From contig NZ_SMTK01000005.1 of the NCBI RefSeq assembly GCF_004357995.1, positions 248,001-312,000 on the forward strand: a stretch of 64,000 bases of DNA, read 5' to 3'. The translations under genes and the position numbers were made by a program. Below are positions 1 to 8,481 of this stretch, piece by piece. Every line of letters starts with the position of its first letter. Within the stretch, counting starts at the first letter, position 1. The notes below the pieces were generated by a model. It was not told the origin of the DNA and did not search any database. It worked only from the letters and a program-made list of their open reading frames with translations. Source of the stretch: Arthrobacter crusticola (GTDB lineage: Bacteria; Actinomycetota; Actinomycetes; Actinomycetales; Micrococcaceae).

Positions 1-268
1 AGCGCTTGTCCAGCCGCACCTTCAGCCCGGTGATCGCGGCCAGGGCGTGGGCGGTGTCGGCGGCCCGGCTGAGGTCGGAGGACACGATGCGCACCGGGTG
101 GCGCTGGGCGAGGAGCCCGGCGGACCGGGAGGCCTGGCGGCGGCCGGTGGCATCGAGCGGTATGTCCTCCTGGCCCTGGAACATTCCGCCGTGGTTCCAG
201 GCCGTTCTCCCGTGCCGCCAGAAGATCACCCTGCGGGCGGCAGGGTCATTGTGCCGGTGTCCCGTCAC
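1..268 (-). CDS. Histidine phosphatase family protein (phosphoglycerate mutase-like), 3' end outside window
   Basis: This is the N-terminal part (about 89 codons) of a histidine phosphatase; the C-terminus lies beyond base 1. The diagnostic motif RHGRTAWN is at about residues 18-25, and its first His is the phosphoryl-accepting residue of the superfamily. The phosphate-pocket segment SSDLSRAADTA follows further on. The GTG start overlaps the rsfS stop as GTGA, so the two genes are probably translationally coupled at the end of the nadD-rsfS operon. Actinobacteria often carry such a phosphatase next to rsfS. Its substrate cannot be told from this fragment: it could be a phosphoglycerate mutase homologue or a broad-specificity sugar or nucleotide phosphatase. 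Confidence 0.85.
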   Translation of the reverse strand, partial: MTGHRHNDPAARRVIFWRHGRTAWNHGGMFQGQEDIPLDATGRRQASRSAGLLAQRHPVRIVSSDLSRAADTAHALAAITGLKVRLDKR

Positions 269-687
269 TCCGCTTCGGTGCCGACGGCGCTGGGCGCATC
301 GGGGTTCTGCGGTGAGCTCTGCAGGGAGCCCTCAAGCTGCAGGTCCACCGACGGGCAGTCGTTCCACAGCCGCTCCAGGGCGTAGAAGACTCGGTCTTCC
401 TCATGCTGGACGTGGATGACCACCTCGGCATAGTCGAGCAGCACCCAGCGGCCTTCGCTGCGGCCCTCACGCCGGACGGGCTTCAGGCCCTGCTTTGACA
501 GTTCCTCCTCGATGCCGTCGACGATGGCATTGACCTGGCGTTCGCTCGGCGCCGATGCGATGAGGAAAACATCGGTGATCGCCAGGCGCTCGCTTACATC
601 GATGGCAACAATGTCCTGGGCAATCTTGTCCACTGCGGCGTGTGCCGCGGTGCGGGCAATCCCGATGGACGATTCGGTAGCGCTCAC
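265..687 (-). CDS. rsfS: Ribosomal silencing factor RsfS
   Basis: This 140-residue protein of the RsfS/Iojap/DUF143 family binds ribosomal protein L14 and blocks joining of the 30S and 50S subunits in starved cells. The family core covers about residues 15-112, with the conserved stretches GRWVLLDYAEVVIHV and YALERLWNDCP. The last 25 residues are an acidic, Ser/Pro-rich tail beyond the core and are probably disordered. It is the second-to-last gene of the minus-strand cluster that includes nadD, which is its usual place in bacteria. It lies 18 bases after the tail-anchored protein and overlaps the phosphatase start by 4 bases. Confidence 0.95.
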   Translation of the reverse strand: MSATESSIGIARTAAHAAVDKIAQDIVAIDVSERLAITDVFLIASAPSERQVNAIVDGIEEELSKQGLKPVRREGRSEGRWVLLDYAEVVIHVQHEEDRVFYALERLWNDCPSVDLQLEGSLQSSPQNPDAPSAVGTEAE

Positions 688-705
688 TGATCTCCTTGTG
701 TGTGG

Positions 706-2013
706 TCAGCCGCCGAAGCCGCTGACAATCATTAGAATTCCGGCCAGGAGTGCAAGCACGCCCAACCCGAGTATTGAAAACTGCAGGTACCTCATCCGCC
801 GGACCCGGGCCAGGCCCGCGGTCATCGCGTCGAGGGGGTCGAGCCCGTGGGCGCTCTGGGCGCGCACGGGTGTGGCACCGTCGTCCGTGGTCCGGCCGTG
901 GCTGCGGGCGAGGGTTTCGGCCTGCGCCAGCACCTGGGACCGCCGCTCGGGATCCTTGCCCGCGGGTGCCGGAGCCGGAACCTGGACCGAAGGCTTCGAC
1001 GGAGGCGTGCGGCGGACGACCGGAACGTGAGAGGTTGTCGGGGCCTTCAGGACCGGTCCGCCCACCCCGGGCACCTGAACGTATTCGGGCGGCGCGACGA
1101 TCGAGAGGTTGTGAGCGGTGGTCGGATCGCTTGACTGCGGACGCCTCTGAGAGTTCTCCTCAGAGAGCTGCTGGATTTTCTGCGCCCGGCTGTTCAGGAC
1201 GGCGGCGCGTTCGGCCAGGGCCTTCTGCTTCGCCAGGATGGCGGGGTCGACGGCGAACGGGTCGGTGCCCTGCGCCGCCTCGATCATGGCGACCTGGTCC
1301 CGTGCCTGCGCCGCGATGACCTCGCGGGCCGCGAGGGCCTGCTCGACGCTGAGGTCTCCCCCGGCGGCACCCTGAGCGGCAGTGGGAGCGGCGCCGGTAG
1401 CCTGCGGCTCACCAGCCGCGCCCTCTCCCTCGCGGCCGGTGCGGCGGCGGCGGTCGCGGCGGCCTTCGAGCGGCACCTGGGCGACCCGCCGCTCGATGGG
1501 GGTTCCATCGGGATCCAGGGGGCGGCCTTCCGCCTGCCGCGCGGACGTATCCGGTGCCGTCCCCCCGCGGGCGGCGGCCACGCTGGCGGAGCCCTGCGCC
1601 GGGCTGGCGGCGCTTGAATCGCCGGGGGTCGAAGCAGCGGAGGCCGACGGAGCCGGGGTGGAACTGTCCGGACCTGTGCCGGCCGGAGGGGCCGCAGGAG
1701 CCTCCGCCCGGGCCGCCTGCGCTTCCTGCTGCTGCAGGCGCAGCTGACGCCGGGTCGGCATCGCGTCGTACGACATGGCGACCGTGGGCACCGAGTGTTC
1801 GGCCAGGGCACGGTAGGTGCGCAGAGCTTCGCGGTCCCTCGCCCGCGCCAGGGACACCCTCTCCGGGGTGCGGGCCTCCGCGTCGACCGGCGCGTCGGCG
1901 GCGCGTCGGCTCCGCCGCGGCTCCCCGCCCGCGGTTCCGGTTCCGATTACAGCGGAAGACCCGCGGCCGGAAGCGGCGGGTCGTGGGTCATGCTCGTCGT
2001 TAGCCTTGCTCAT
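706..2013 (-). CDS. Disordered Ala/Pro-rich protein with a C-terminal membrane anchor, function unknown
   Basis: I do not recognise a named family in this 435-residue protein. Roughly residues 1-400 are low-complexity (Ala, Pro, Ser, Arg, Gln) with predicted coil-prone stretches, for example the Gln-rich LRLQQQEAQAARAE and the later KQKALAERAAVLNSRAQKI. The extreme C-terminus holds one hydrophobic helix (about residues 410-432, [18 protein letters not shown]) preceded by RVRRMR. This is the layout of a tail-anchored or N-in membrane protein. The start chosen is the ATG followed by SKANDEHD, 7 bases after the nadD stop; a longer frame upstream only shadows nadD. The position between nadD and rsfS is a conserved slot for poorly characterised proteins in Arthrobacter-like genomes. 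Confidence 0.75.
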   Translation of the reverse strand: MSKANDEHDPRPAASGRGSSAVIGTGTAGGEPRRSRRAADAPVDAEARTPERVSLARARDREALRTYRALAEHSVPTVAMSYDAMPTRRQLRLQQQEAQAARAEAPAAPPAGTGPDSSTPAPSASAASTPGDSSAASPAQGSASVAAARGGTAPDTSARQAEGRPLDPDGTPIERRVAQVPLEGRRDRRRRTGREGEGAAGEPQATGAAPTAAQGAAGGDLSVEQALAAREVIAAQARDQVAMIEAAQGTDPFAVDPAILAKQKALAERAAVLNSRAQKIQQLSEENSQRRPQSSDPTTAHNLSIVAPPEYVQVPGVGGPVLKAPTTSHVPVVRRTPPSKPSVQVPAPAPAGKDPERRSQVLAQAETLARSHGRTTDDGATPVRAQSAHGLDPLDAMTAGLARVRRMRYLQFSILGLGVLALLAGILMIVSGFGG

Positions 2014-2020
2014 TGCTTTC

Positions 2021-2761
2021 TCATCCGGTCGTCTGCGGAAGCGCGGTGGGGTTGACGCCGCGGGGCGGCGTCCCGGCCCCGGCGCCGTCGTCTGCCCCCT
2101 GCGCGGCGGGAGCGTCGGTCCTTGCGTAGAGCCCGTACTTGGCGATGTACTGCACCACCCCGTCCGGCACCAGGTACCACACCGGGTTACCCGATTCGAC
2201 CCGGCGGCGGCAGTCGGTCGAGGAAATGGCCATGGCCGGGACCTCAAGCAGGCTCACGTCGTGCCCGCCGCCGTCGAGCTCGTGCCCGGGGCGGGTCACA
2301 CCGATGAAGTGTGCCAGGGTCCACAGTTCGTCGACATTCTTCCACGAGAGGATCTGCGCCATCGCATCGGCCCCGGTGATGAAGAACAGCTCGGCCTCGG
2401 GCCGGGCGGCCTTGAGGTCGCGCAGCGTGTCGATGGTGAAGGTCGGGCCCGGCCGGTCGATGTCGACCCTGCTCACCGTGAAGTCCGGGTTCGAGGCCGT
2501 GGCGATCACCGTCATCAGGTACCGGTGCTCGGCCGACGTCACGCGGGTGTCGGCCTTCTGCCACGGCTGACCGGTGGGGACAAAGACCACCTCGTCAAGG
2601 CCGAACACGGCGGCGACTTCGCTCGCCGCCACGAGGTGCCCGTGGTGGATCGGGTCGAAGGTGCCGCCCATGACGCCGAGCCGCCAGGGCCCGCCGTCGC
2701 GGCGCCGGTGCGGTGCGGTGTCCCCGGCGCCCGGCCCGCCGGCCTTCGTCGAATCGCCCAA
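2021..2761 (-). CDS. nadD: Nicotinate-nucleotide adenylyltransferase
   Basis: NadD transfers AMP from ATP to nicotinate mononucleotide, giving deamido-NAD in the NAD biosynthesis pathway in the cytosol. The nucleotidyltransferase signature [11 protein letters not shown] is at residues 32-42, and the ISST segment that binds ATP is near residue 197. At 246 residues it is longer than the usual 190-210, because of an N-terminal extension of about 27 residues and a polar C-terminal tail. The start given is TTG, 5 bases after the upstream stop. The only in-frame ATG (residue 31) lies inside the conserved strand and would cut it, so TTG or another early non-ATG codon is likely. Confidence 0.93.
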   Translation of the reverse strand: MGDSTKAGGPGAGDTAPHRRRDGGPWRLGVMGGTFDPIHHGHLVAASEVAAVFGLDEVVFVPTGQPWQKADTRVTSAEHRYLMTVIATASNPDFTVSRVDIDRPGPTFTIDTLRDLKAARPEAELFFITGADAMAQILSWKNVDELWTLAHFIGVTRPGHELDGGGHDVSLLEVPAMAISSTDCRRRVESGNPVWYLVPDGVVQYIAKYGLYARTDAPAAQGADDGAGAGTPPRGVNPTALPQTTG

Positions 2762-2766
2762 GGGAA

Positions 2767-3003
2767 TTAGCGCCGGGTGGCTTCGCCGTGGTCGTGCTTG
2801 TTGGGGTGCTGCTTGTGCGGGTCGAGGTGCTCGCGCGTGGCCTGGTGCCGGTGGCCGAGGTTGGAGAACGAGACGGTGACGATCATGAGCAGGAGCAGGA
2901 AGCCCCCGACGATCAGCGGGTACACGATCGCCGGAAGCGGCAGCTCGTTGTGCACCGCCGCCTCGCCTGCGAGCACCGCTGCGTCGGCGTAGAAATTCAG
3001 CAT
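2767..3003 (-). CDS. Small single-pass membrane protein, hypothetical
   Basis: This 78-residue protein has one strong transmembrane helix at about residues 27-46 ([19 protein letters not shown]). A short, likely extracytoplasmic N-terminus precedes it, and a His/Lys-rich cytoplasmic tail with [22 protein letters not shown] follows. The ATG is preceded by AAGGGGA, a good ribosome binding site. It lies directly upstream of nadD (5 bases), so the two are probably co-transcribed. The His-rich tail could bind metal, but that is only a composition-based guess. No function is assigned. Confidence 0.8.
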   Translation of the reverse strand: MLNFYADAAVLAGEAAVHNELPLPAIVYPLIVGGFLLLLMIVTVSFSNLGHRHQATREHLDPHKQHPNKHDHGEATRR

Positions 3004-3106
3004 GTAGTTCCCCTTGGAATGTATTGGCGGACCGCCGGAGCGCCCGGGCCGGCGTGCAGGTTCGATACCATATTACGCGCTGCTCGTTCGGAGCCGCACA
3101 CGTCCG

Positions 3107-4492
3107 TCACTGCCGCACCTGCCCTTCGCCCTGGATGATCCACTTCGTGGTTGTCAGTTCCGCAAGGCCCATGGGTCCGCGGGCGTGCATCTTCTGGGTG
3201 GAGATTCCGACCTCGGCCCCAAGGCCCAGCTCCCCGCCGTCAACGAACCGGGTGGAGGCGTTCACCAAGACCGCCGCCGAATCGACGCCGGCGATGAACC
3301 GCTCCGAGTTGGCCAGGTCGTTGGTGATGATGGCTTCGCTGTGCCCGGTGCTCCAGCGGCGGATGTGGTCCAGCGCCTCGTCCACCGAATCGACAACGCC
3401 GACGGCGAGGTCGAGGGCCATGTACTCGCGTGCCCAGTCGTCGTCGGTGGCCGGCTCGGACGCCGTCCCCTCGGGCAGCAGGGCCTTGGCGCGTTCGTCG
3501 ACGTGGAGGCGGACGCCGGCCCCGGCGAGGCGGTCGAGCACCGCGGGTGCGGCGGCGGCACCGCTGTGGATCAGCAGGGTCTCGACGGTGTTGCAGACGC
3601 TGGGCCGCTGGATCTTGGCGTTGAGCAGGATGTCGGTGGCCATCTCCGCATCGGCGCTTTCGTCGAGGAAGATGTGGACGTTGCCCTCGCCGGTCTCGAT
3701 CACCGGCACCGAGGATTCACGGACGACCGTCTGGATCAGATCCCGCCCGCCGCGCGGGATCAGGACGTCGACCCGGCCGCGTGCGCCCATCAGGGCGGCC
3801 GCCCCGGCCCGGCCGTACTGGTCAACGCTGAGCACGGCGTCGGCCGGCAGTCCGCTCTCTTCGAGCGCCGCGCCGATGATCTCCACGAGCGCGGCGTTGG
3901 TGTGCGCCGCGGCGGATCCGCCGCGCAGGAGCACCGCATTGCCACTTTTCAGGGCCAGGCCCGCGATGTCGATGGTGACATTGGGCCGGGCCTCGTAGAT
4001 GGCGGCGACCACGCCGAGGGGCACCCGCACCTGGCGCAGCCGGATCCCGTTGGGCAGGGTCTGCCCGCGCACCGTCGACCCGACCGGGTCGGGAAGCGCG
4101 GCGAGCTCCTCAAGGGCCCGGGCCAGGCCGGCGACCCGGGTGGGGTCGAGGTTGAGCCGGTCAAGGAGGTAGGCCGACGTGCCGTTGACGCGGCCCACCT
4201 CGACGTCCAGCGCATTGGCGGCGAGGACGGCGTCCTGTCGTTCGGTGAGCGCGGCGGCCACGGCGCGCAGCGCCCGGTCCTTCACGGCGCGGGTGGCCGA
4301 GGCAAGAAGGCGGGAGGCGGCGCGGGAACGGTCGGTGAGGGCGTATACGGCCTGCGTCACGTCCGGTTCACCGGTGGTCGGTTCACCGGCGGTCGGTTCC
4401 GCGGCGGTCGGTTCACCGGACGCGGCCTGGACGGCGGCGTCCTCGGACTCGGCGGGGGTGCGCCCGTCCTGCAGCGTCTGGGGTGGAATCAT
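3107..4492 (-). CDS. proA: Gamma-glutamyl phosphate reductase
   Basis: ProA reduces gamma-glutamyl phosphate to glutamate semialdehyde with NADPH, the second step of proline synthesis. The catalytic cysteine is in RPSVCNTVETLLIH, and the aldehyde-dehydrogenase-like fold runs from about residue 47 to the end. At 461 residues it is longer than the usual 415-430 because of an acidic N-terminal extension built on a 15-bp tandem repeat encoding EPTAA/GEPTT units. The ATG chosen sits 6 bases after a possible -10 element (TAGACT), which would make the message leaderless; a GTG two codons upstream is an alternative. It follows proB with a 70-base gap. Confidence 0.95.
   Translation of the reverse strand: MIPPQTLQDGRTPAESEDAAVQAASGEPTAAEPTAGEPTTGEPDVTQAVYALTDRSRAASRLLASATRAVKDRALRAVAAALTERQDAVLAANALDVEVGRVNGTSAYLLDRLNLDPTRVAGLARALEELAALPDPVGSTVRGQTLPNGIRLRQVRVPLGVVAAIYEARPNVTIDIAGLALKSGNAVLLRGGSAAAHTNAALVEIIGAALEESGLPADAVLSVDQYGRAGAAALMGARGRVDVLIPRGGRDLIQTVVRESSVPVIETGEGNVHIFLDESADAEMATDILLNAKIQRPSVCNTVETLLIHSGAAAAPAVLDRLAGAGVRLHVDERAKALLPEGTASEPATDDDWAREYMALDLAVGVVDSVDEALDHIRRWSTGHSEAIITNDLANSERFIAGVDSAAVLVNASTRFVDGGELGLGAEVGISTQKMHARGPMGLAELTTTKWIIQGEGQVRQ
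4365..4420. repeat. 15-bp tandem repeat inside the proA 5' coding region
   Basis: About 3.7 copies of a 15-base unit (GGTTCACCGGTGGTC on the plus strand) lie end to end, starting at 4365, 4380, 4395 and 4410. Units differ by only a few bases. On the proA strand they encode repeated EPTA/GEPTT blocks in the N-terminal extension. Because the unit is a multiple of three, copy-number changes would keep the frame. Confidence 0.85.
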
Positions 4493-4498
4493 GAGCAC

Positions 4499-4504
4499 AG
4501 TCTA
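4499..4504 (-). promoter_or_regulatory. Possible -10 element for a leaderless proA transcript
   Basis: On the minus strand TAGACT (pattern TANNNT) ends 6 bases before the proA ATG, with no convincing Shine-Dalgarno sequence between. That geometry fits leaderless transcription, which is common in actinobacteria. No clear -35 is seen, so this is tentative. Confidence 0.35.
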
Positions 4505-4562
4505 CCGAGAGGCGCCGGGTGCCGTGGTTCCGGCTCCCCTGGCCGGAGCGGGGCGGTTTGGC

Positions 4563-5693
4563 TCAGAGCACCACCAGGTCGTTGACGTGGACCACCGAGC
4601 GTTCGTATTCGTGCCCGAGTTCCTCGGCGAGGTCCCGCGTGGAGCGACCGAGCATGGGCGGCAGTTCGGCGGAACTGTAGTTAACGAGGCCGCGCGCCAC
4701 GGCGCGGCCGGAGGTGTCGACCATCTCCACCGGATCGCCGGGCTCGAAGTCCCCATTCACCGCGAGGATGCCCGCCGGGAGCAGGGAGCGCCGCCGCTCC
4801 CCCACGGCCTTCACGGCGCCGTCGTCGAGAACGAGGGTGCCCTGGATGCGTGCCAGGTGGGCCAGCCACAGCAGCCGGATGGGCTGGCGGCGGCCGCCGG
4901 CGGAGAACCAGGTGCCGACGTCGGCCCCGTTGAGGGCCGCTGCGGCGTTCGCCGTGGAGGTCACGAGCGCGGGGATGCCCGAGGCCGCCGCGATTCCGGC
5001 TGCCTCCACCTTCGTGGCCATGCCGCCGGTGCCGACGCCGGCCGCGCCGGCGCGCCCGACGGTGACGCCCTCGAGGTCGGCCGCGGAGTGCACGTCGGTA
5101 ATCCGCCGCGCGCCGTCCTTCGGGGGGCCGTCGTACAGGGCGTCGACGTCGGAGAGCAGCACCAGGGCGTCGGCCTTCACCAGGTGGGCCACCAACGCCG
5201 CGAGGCGGTCATTGTCGCCGAAGCGGATCTCATGGCTTGCCACGGTGTCGTTCTCGTTGACGATCGGCACGACACCGAAGTTCAGCAGCCGCTCCATGGC
5301 CCGGTGCGCATTGGCGTAGTGGGAGCGCCGGATCAGGTCGTCTGCGGTGAGCAGCACCTGGCTCACCGTCACCCCGTGGGCGCCGAAGGCCTGCGTGTAG
5401 CGGGCCATCAGCAGTCCCTGCCCCACGCTCGCCGCGGCCTGCTGGGAGGAAAGCTGCGACGGACGGCGCGCGAGCCCCAGCGGGGCCAGGCCCGCAGCGA
5501 TCGCCCCGGAGGACACCAGGATCAGCTCGGTGCCGGCAAGGCGCCGCGCGGCGAGGATGTCGACGAGGCCCACGAGGGCCTCGGTGGAGATCCCGCCCGA
5601 GACCGAGGTCAGGGAGGAGGACCCCACCTTGACGACGACCCTCCGGGCCCCGGGCAGCCCGGAGCGGTCCGTCAGGGGAGAGTGTGCTGCCAT
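4563..5693 (-). CDS. proB: Glutamate 5-kinase
   Basis: ProB phosphorylates glutamate with ATP, the committed and usually proline-inhibited step of proline synthesis. The amino-acid-kinase domain covers about residues 15-260, with the nucleotide-site motif VVKVGSSSLTS near the start, the segment SSGAIAAG and the glutamate-site stretch NENDTV. A PUA domain follows at about residues 280-365. The length of 376 residues is normal. It starts 7 bases after obgE ends and precedes proA, giving the order obgE-proB-proA that is common in actinobacteria. Confidence 0.96.
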   Translation of the reverse strand: MAAHSPLTDRSGLPGARRVVVKVGSSSLTSVSGGISTEALVGLVDILAARRLAGTELILVSSGAIAAGLAPLGLARRPSQLSSQQAAASVGQGLLMARYTQAFGAHGVTVSQVLLTADDLIRRSHYANAHRAMERLLNFGVVPIVNENDTVASHEIRFGDNDRLAALVAHLVKADALVLLSDVDALYDGPPKDGARRITDVHSAADLEGVTVGRAGAAGVGTGGMATKVEAAGIAAASGIPALVTSTANAAAALNGADVGTWFSAGGRRQPIRLLWLAHLARIQGTLVLDDGAVKAVGERRRSLLPAGILAVNGDFEPGDPVEMVDTSGRAVARGLVNYSSAELPPMLGRSTRDLAEELGHEYERSVVHVNDLVVL

Positions 5694-5700
5694 CGCGTCC

Positions 5701-7281
5701 CTACGCCTGGTCGCCCGCGTTGTCTGCGGGGGCGGCGGCGCGCTTGGCCTTGTTGTTCACAGACTCGGTCCAGATGCCCGCCTTGCGGTCGGCCTCGAGC
5801 TCGGCGCGCGCGGCGGCCTTGGCGTCCTTGCGCTCCTGGTATTCCTCACGCTTCTGCTCGCGGGTGGGGCGCACGTATTCGGCCAGGCGCAGGTCGGTGC
5901 CGCGCGGTCCGGCCAGCAGTTCCGCACCGCCCATCATGGTGGGCTCCCAGTCGAACACGACGCCGTCGCCCTCGCCGATGACGACGGTGTCGCCCGGCTT
6001 GGCTCCGGCCTTGAACAGCTGCTCTTCGACGCCGAGCTTCGCCAGGCGGTCGGCGAGGTAGCCGACGGCCTCGTCATTGGTGAAGTCGGTCTGCTTGACC
6101 CAGCGCTCGGGCTTCTCGCCGAGCACGCGGAACAGGGGCAGGGCGTCCTTTTCCTCGTTGCGGATGCGGAACCCGGCGGAGTTGACGGCGCGGGGGCGCA
6201 GCACGGGAGGCGCGACCTTCGGCGGGGCGGCCTTCACGGCGTCGCGGGCGGCCTGGACGATCTCGGCCATGGCGAAGCCAAGCTGGCGCAGGCCCTCGTG
6301 GCTTGAGGCGGAGACCTCGAACACGCGGTAGCCGCGCGCCTCGAGCTCGGGGCGTACCATGGCGGCCATGTCGCGGCCGTCGGGCACGTCCACCTTGTTC
6401 AGCACCACCAGGCGCGGACGCTCGTTCAGGGGAACGACCTCACCGTCGGAGCCGGCGAAGCTCATGTCGACGGCGTACTTGTCGAGTTCGCGTTCGATCA
6501 CGGCGAGGTCGCCCAGCGGGTCGCGGTCGGTCTCGAGGGCCGCAGTGTCAAGCACGTGCACCAGGGCGGCGCAGCGTTCGACGTGGCGCAGGAAGTGGTG
6601 GCCCAGGCCCTTGCCTTCGCTGGCGCCCTCGATCAGTCCCGGGACGTCGGCGATGGTGAAGCGGGTGCTGCCCGCCTCGACGACGCCGAGGTTGGGCACC
6701 AGCGTGGTGAAGGGGTAGTCGGCAATCTTGGGCCGTGCGGCTGACATCGCGGCGATCAGGCTCGACTTGCCCGCCGAGGGGAAGCCGACCAGGGCGATGT
6801 CGGCGATCGACTTGAGCTCCAGGACGACGTCGCGCTCGTCGCCGGGGATGCCCAGCAGGGCGAAGCCGGGGGCCTTGCGCTTCTGGGAGGACAGCGAGGA
6901 GTTGCCCAGCCCGCCCTGGCCGCCGGCGGCGGCGACGAACTCGGCGCCCTCACCCACGAGATCGGCCAGCACGGTGCCGTCCTTGGCCTTGACGACGGTG
7001 CCGTCGGGCACCGGAAGGATGAGCGTCTCGCCGTTCTTTCCGCCGCGCCAGTCGCCCATGCCGTTGCCGCCATTGGTGGCGTGCCGGTGCGGGGCGTGGT
7101 GATAGTCGAGCAGCGTGGTGGTCTGCGGGTCGACGCGCAGGATCACGTCGCCGCCGTCGCCGCCGTTGCCGCCGTCGGGCCCGCCCAGGGGCTTGAACTT
7201 CTCGCGCTTGACGGACACGCAGCCGTGGCCGCCTGTGCCGCCGGAAACGTGCAGGACTACTCGGTCAACGAAGCTGGCCAC
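5701..7281 (-). CDS. obgE: GTPase ObgE/CgtA
   Basis: Obg is an essential GTPase involved in late 50S ribosome assembly and stress signalling. The glycine-rich Obg fold is residues 1-158 (for example [14 protein letters not shown]). The G domain follows with G1 [10 protein letters not shown], switch region and [16 protein letters not shown], and NKVD as the G4 motif. The C-terminal OCT domain comes next (about residues 360-435), then a charged Ala/Lys/Glu-rich tail of some 90 residues typical of actinobacterial Obg. It lies 121 bases after rpmA, with a terminator-like hairpin between, and 7 bases before proB. Confidence 0.97.
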   Translation of the reverse strand: MASFVDRVVLHVSGGTGGHGCVSVKREKFKPLGGPDGGNGGDGGDVILRVDPQTTTLLDYHHAPHRHATNGGNGMGDWRGGKNGETLILPVPDGTVVKAKDGTVLADLVGEGAEFVAAAGGQGGLGNSSLSSQKRKAPGFALLGIPGDERDVVLELKSIADIALVGFPSAGKSSLIAAMSAARPKIADYPFTTLVPNLGVVEAGSTRFTIADVPGLIEGASEGKGLGHHFLRHVERCAALVHVLDTAALETDRDPLGDLAVIERELDKYAVDMSFAGSDGEVVPLNERPRLVVLNKVDVPDGRDMAAMVRPELEARGYRVFEVSASSHEGLRQLGFAMAEIVQAARDAVKAAPPKVAPPVLRPRAVNSAGFRIRNEEKDALPLFRVLGEKPERWVKQTDFTNDEAVGYLADRLAKLGVEEQLFKAGAKPGDTVVIGEGDGVVFDWEPTMMGGAELLAGPRGTDLRLAEYVRPTREQKREEYQERKDAKAAARAELEADRKAGIWTESVNNKAKRAAAPADNAGDQA

Positions 7282-7338
7282 GTTGATCTCCTTCTGAAAT
7301 GCTTCACTGTGCCGGGTTGAACCGGCTTAAAAGAAGGC

Positions 7339-7363
7339 GGGGTGAGCCGTGTCGGCCCACCCC
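7339..7363 (-). terminator. Hairpin with T-rich tail between rpmA and obgE
   Basis: Read on the minus strand, GGGGTG pairs with CACCCC around an inner GCC/GGC helix and a 5-base loop. GCC and then the tract TTCTTTT follow. This is an intrinsic terminator layout. Since obgE follows without a strong promoter that I can see, it may act as a partial terminator that lowers obgE-proB readthrough relative to the ribosomal protein genes. Confidence 0.6.
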
Positions 7364-7402
7364 ACCTCAATGCTTGGAGCATCGTGCGTTGAAAGCGGCA
7401 GA

Positions 7403-7663
7403 TTACTCCGCGGCTGCTCCAACGATGTTCACGACGCGGCGCCCACGGCGGGTACCGAACTCAACGGCACCTGCTTCGAGGGCGAACAGCGTGTCATCCC
7501 CGCCGCGGCCAACGTTGGCACCGGGGTGGAAGTGGGTGCCGCGCTGGCGGACGATGATTTCGCCGGCCTTGACGACCTGGCCGCCGAAGCGCTTTACGCC
7601 GAGGTACTGCGCGTTGGAGTCGCGACCGTTGCGAGTGGAGCTCGCGCCCTTCTTATGTGCCAT
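7403..7663 (-). CDS. rpmA: 50S ribosomal protein L27
   Basis: This 86-residue protein has the conserved L27 start [16 protein letters not shown], whose N-terminal arm reaches the peptidyl transferase centre, followed by the core [21 protein letters not shown]. There is no cleavable N-terminal extension of the Firmicutes type. It lies 57 bases after rplU, the near-universal rplU-rpmA arrangement. Confidence 0.98.
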   Translation of the reverse strand: MAHKKGASSTRNGRDSNAQYLGVKRFGGQVVKAGEIIVRQRGTHFHPGANVGRGGDDTLFALEAGAVEFGTRRGRRVVNIVGAAAE

Positions 7664-7720
7664 GAGTTATGCCTGCCTTCGCTGAAGATACTGTTTGACC
7701 GACCGAGCAACCGCAGAGGG

Positions 7721-8029
7721 TTACTTGATACCTGTGATTTTGACGCGGGTCAGCTCTGAACGGTGACCCTGGCGCTTCTTGTAGCCGGTCTTGTTCTTGA
7801 ACTTCTGGATGACAATCTTCGGGCCGCGAAGATTCTCAACGATCTCGGCAGTGACGGTGACCTTCGCGAGGTCCTTCGCTGCTGAGGTGACCTTGTCGCC
7901 GTCTACCAGAAGGAGGGCAGGCAGCGCAAAGGTGCTTCCTGCCTGACCGGTGACGCGGTCAAGGGTAACGAGGTCTCCAACGGAAACCTTTTCTTGGCGG
8001 CCGCCTGCGCGGACAATCGCGTACACCAC
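7721..8029 (-). CDS. rplU: 50S ribosomal protein L21
   Basis: L21 binds 23S rRNA domain II. The protein is 102 residues if it begins at the GTG giving [14 protein letters not shown], which is the family's normal N-terminus. A frame extension to a TTG eight codons upstream is not needed. The chosen GTG has GAGAGAAG about 11 bases upstream. The conserved C-terminal signature [17 protein letters not shown] is intact. It is the first gene of the rplU-rpmA-obgE-proBA series. Confidence 0.96.
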   Translation of the reverse strand: MVYAIVRAGGRQEKVSVGDLVTLDRVTGQAGSTFALPALLLVDGDKVTSAAKDLAKVTVTAEIVENLRGPKIVIQKFKNKTGYKKRQGHRSELTRVKITGIK

Positions 8030-8481
8030 TTGGGAACTCACTTCTCTCGACAATCTTGACTTCTGATGTGAAAAACTGGTTGCGCACTGCGGCTGGCATC
8101 CGGGAAGGACACTTCAAAGAGCCATATCTGCGCCGTGCGTCTACGCCCCGGATACACCGGTTAGAAGGCGAACGCACCGAAGATCAAGGTTACGTCAGTG
8201 GGGCAGCTTCCCGCAAATTACGCCGCCTCCCCGGTGCTGCCCGGTGCGGCGCCGGACCCGGTTCCCAACGCCCGGTTCCCATCGACAGTGCAGTAATGGC
8301 GGCCCAATGGGCCGGCTGGGCGTCGGTTCCGCATCCTCGACGTCGTTCTGCCATATCGACGTTTCGCATCCTCGGAGCCCCCGGGTGTTCGGCCCGCCGA
8401 AAACTTCTCCGGACAGCGAAGGAGCCGGACCCCGCGGTGCGGGATCCGGCTCCTGTGCGCGCAGGGAAGCTGCGGTCGTGC
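8030..8481. other. Gene-free stretch between rne and rplU
   Basis: These 452 bases separate the rne stop from the rplU start, both on the minus strand. The rne-proximal end holds a strong hairpin (8420-8454). The rplU-proximal part is more AT-rich than its surroundings and probably carries the rplU promoter and leader, but I cannot pick a convincing -35/-10 pair. No conserved protein, tRNA or known riboswitch was seen. Reading frames here are extensions or shadows. Confidence 0.6.
8420..8454 (-). terminator. Hairpin terminator after rne
   Basis: AGGAGCCGG and CCCGC pair with GCGGG and CCGGCTCCT around a 3-base loop; one C/A mismatch interrupts a 16-base stem. It begins 27 bases past the rne stop. 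No long T tract follows directly on the minus strand (a TTTT lies about 15 bases on), which is usual for high-GC actinobacterial terminators. Confidence 0.65.

Noticed and set aside
8030..8053. TTG at 8053 as the L21 start
   Set aside because: The family N-terminus begins at the GTG-encoded VYAIVRAGG, which has its own ribosome site; extra residues are unsupported.
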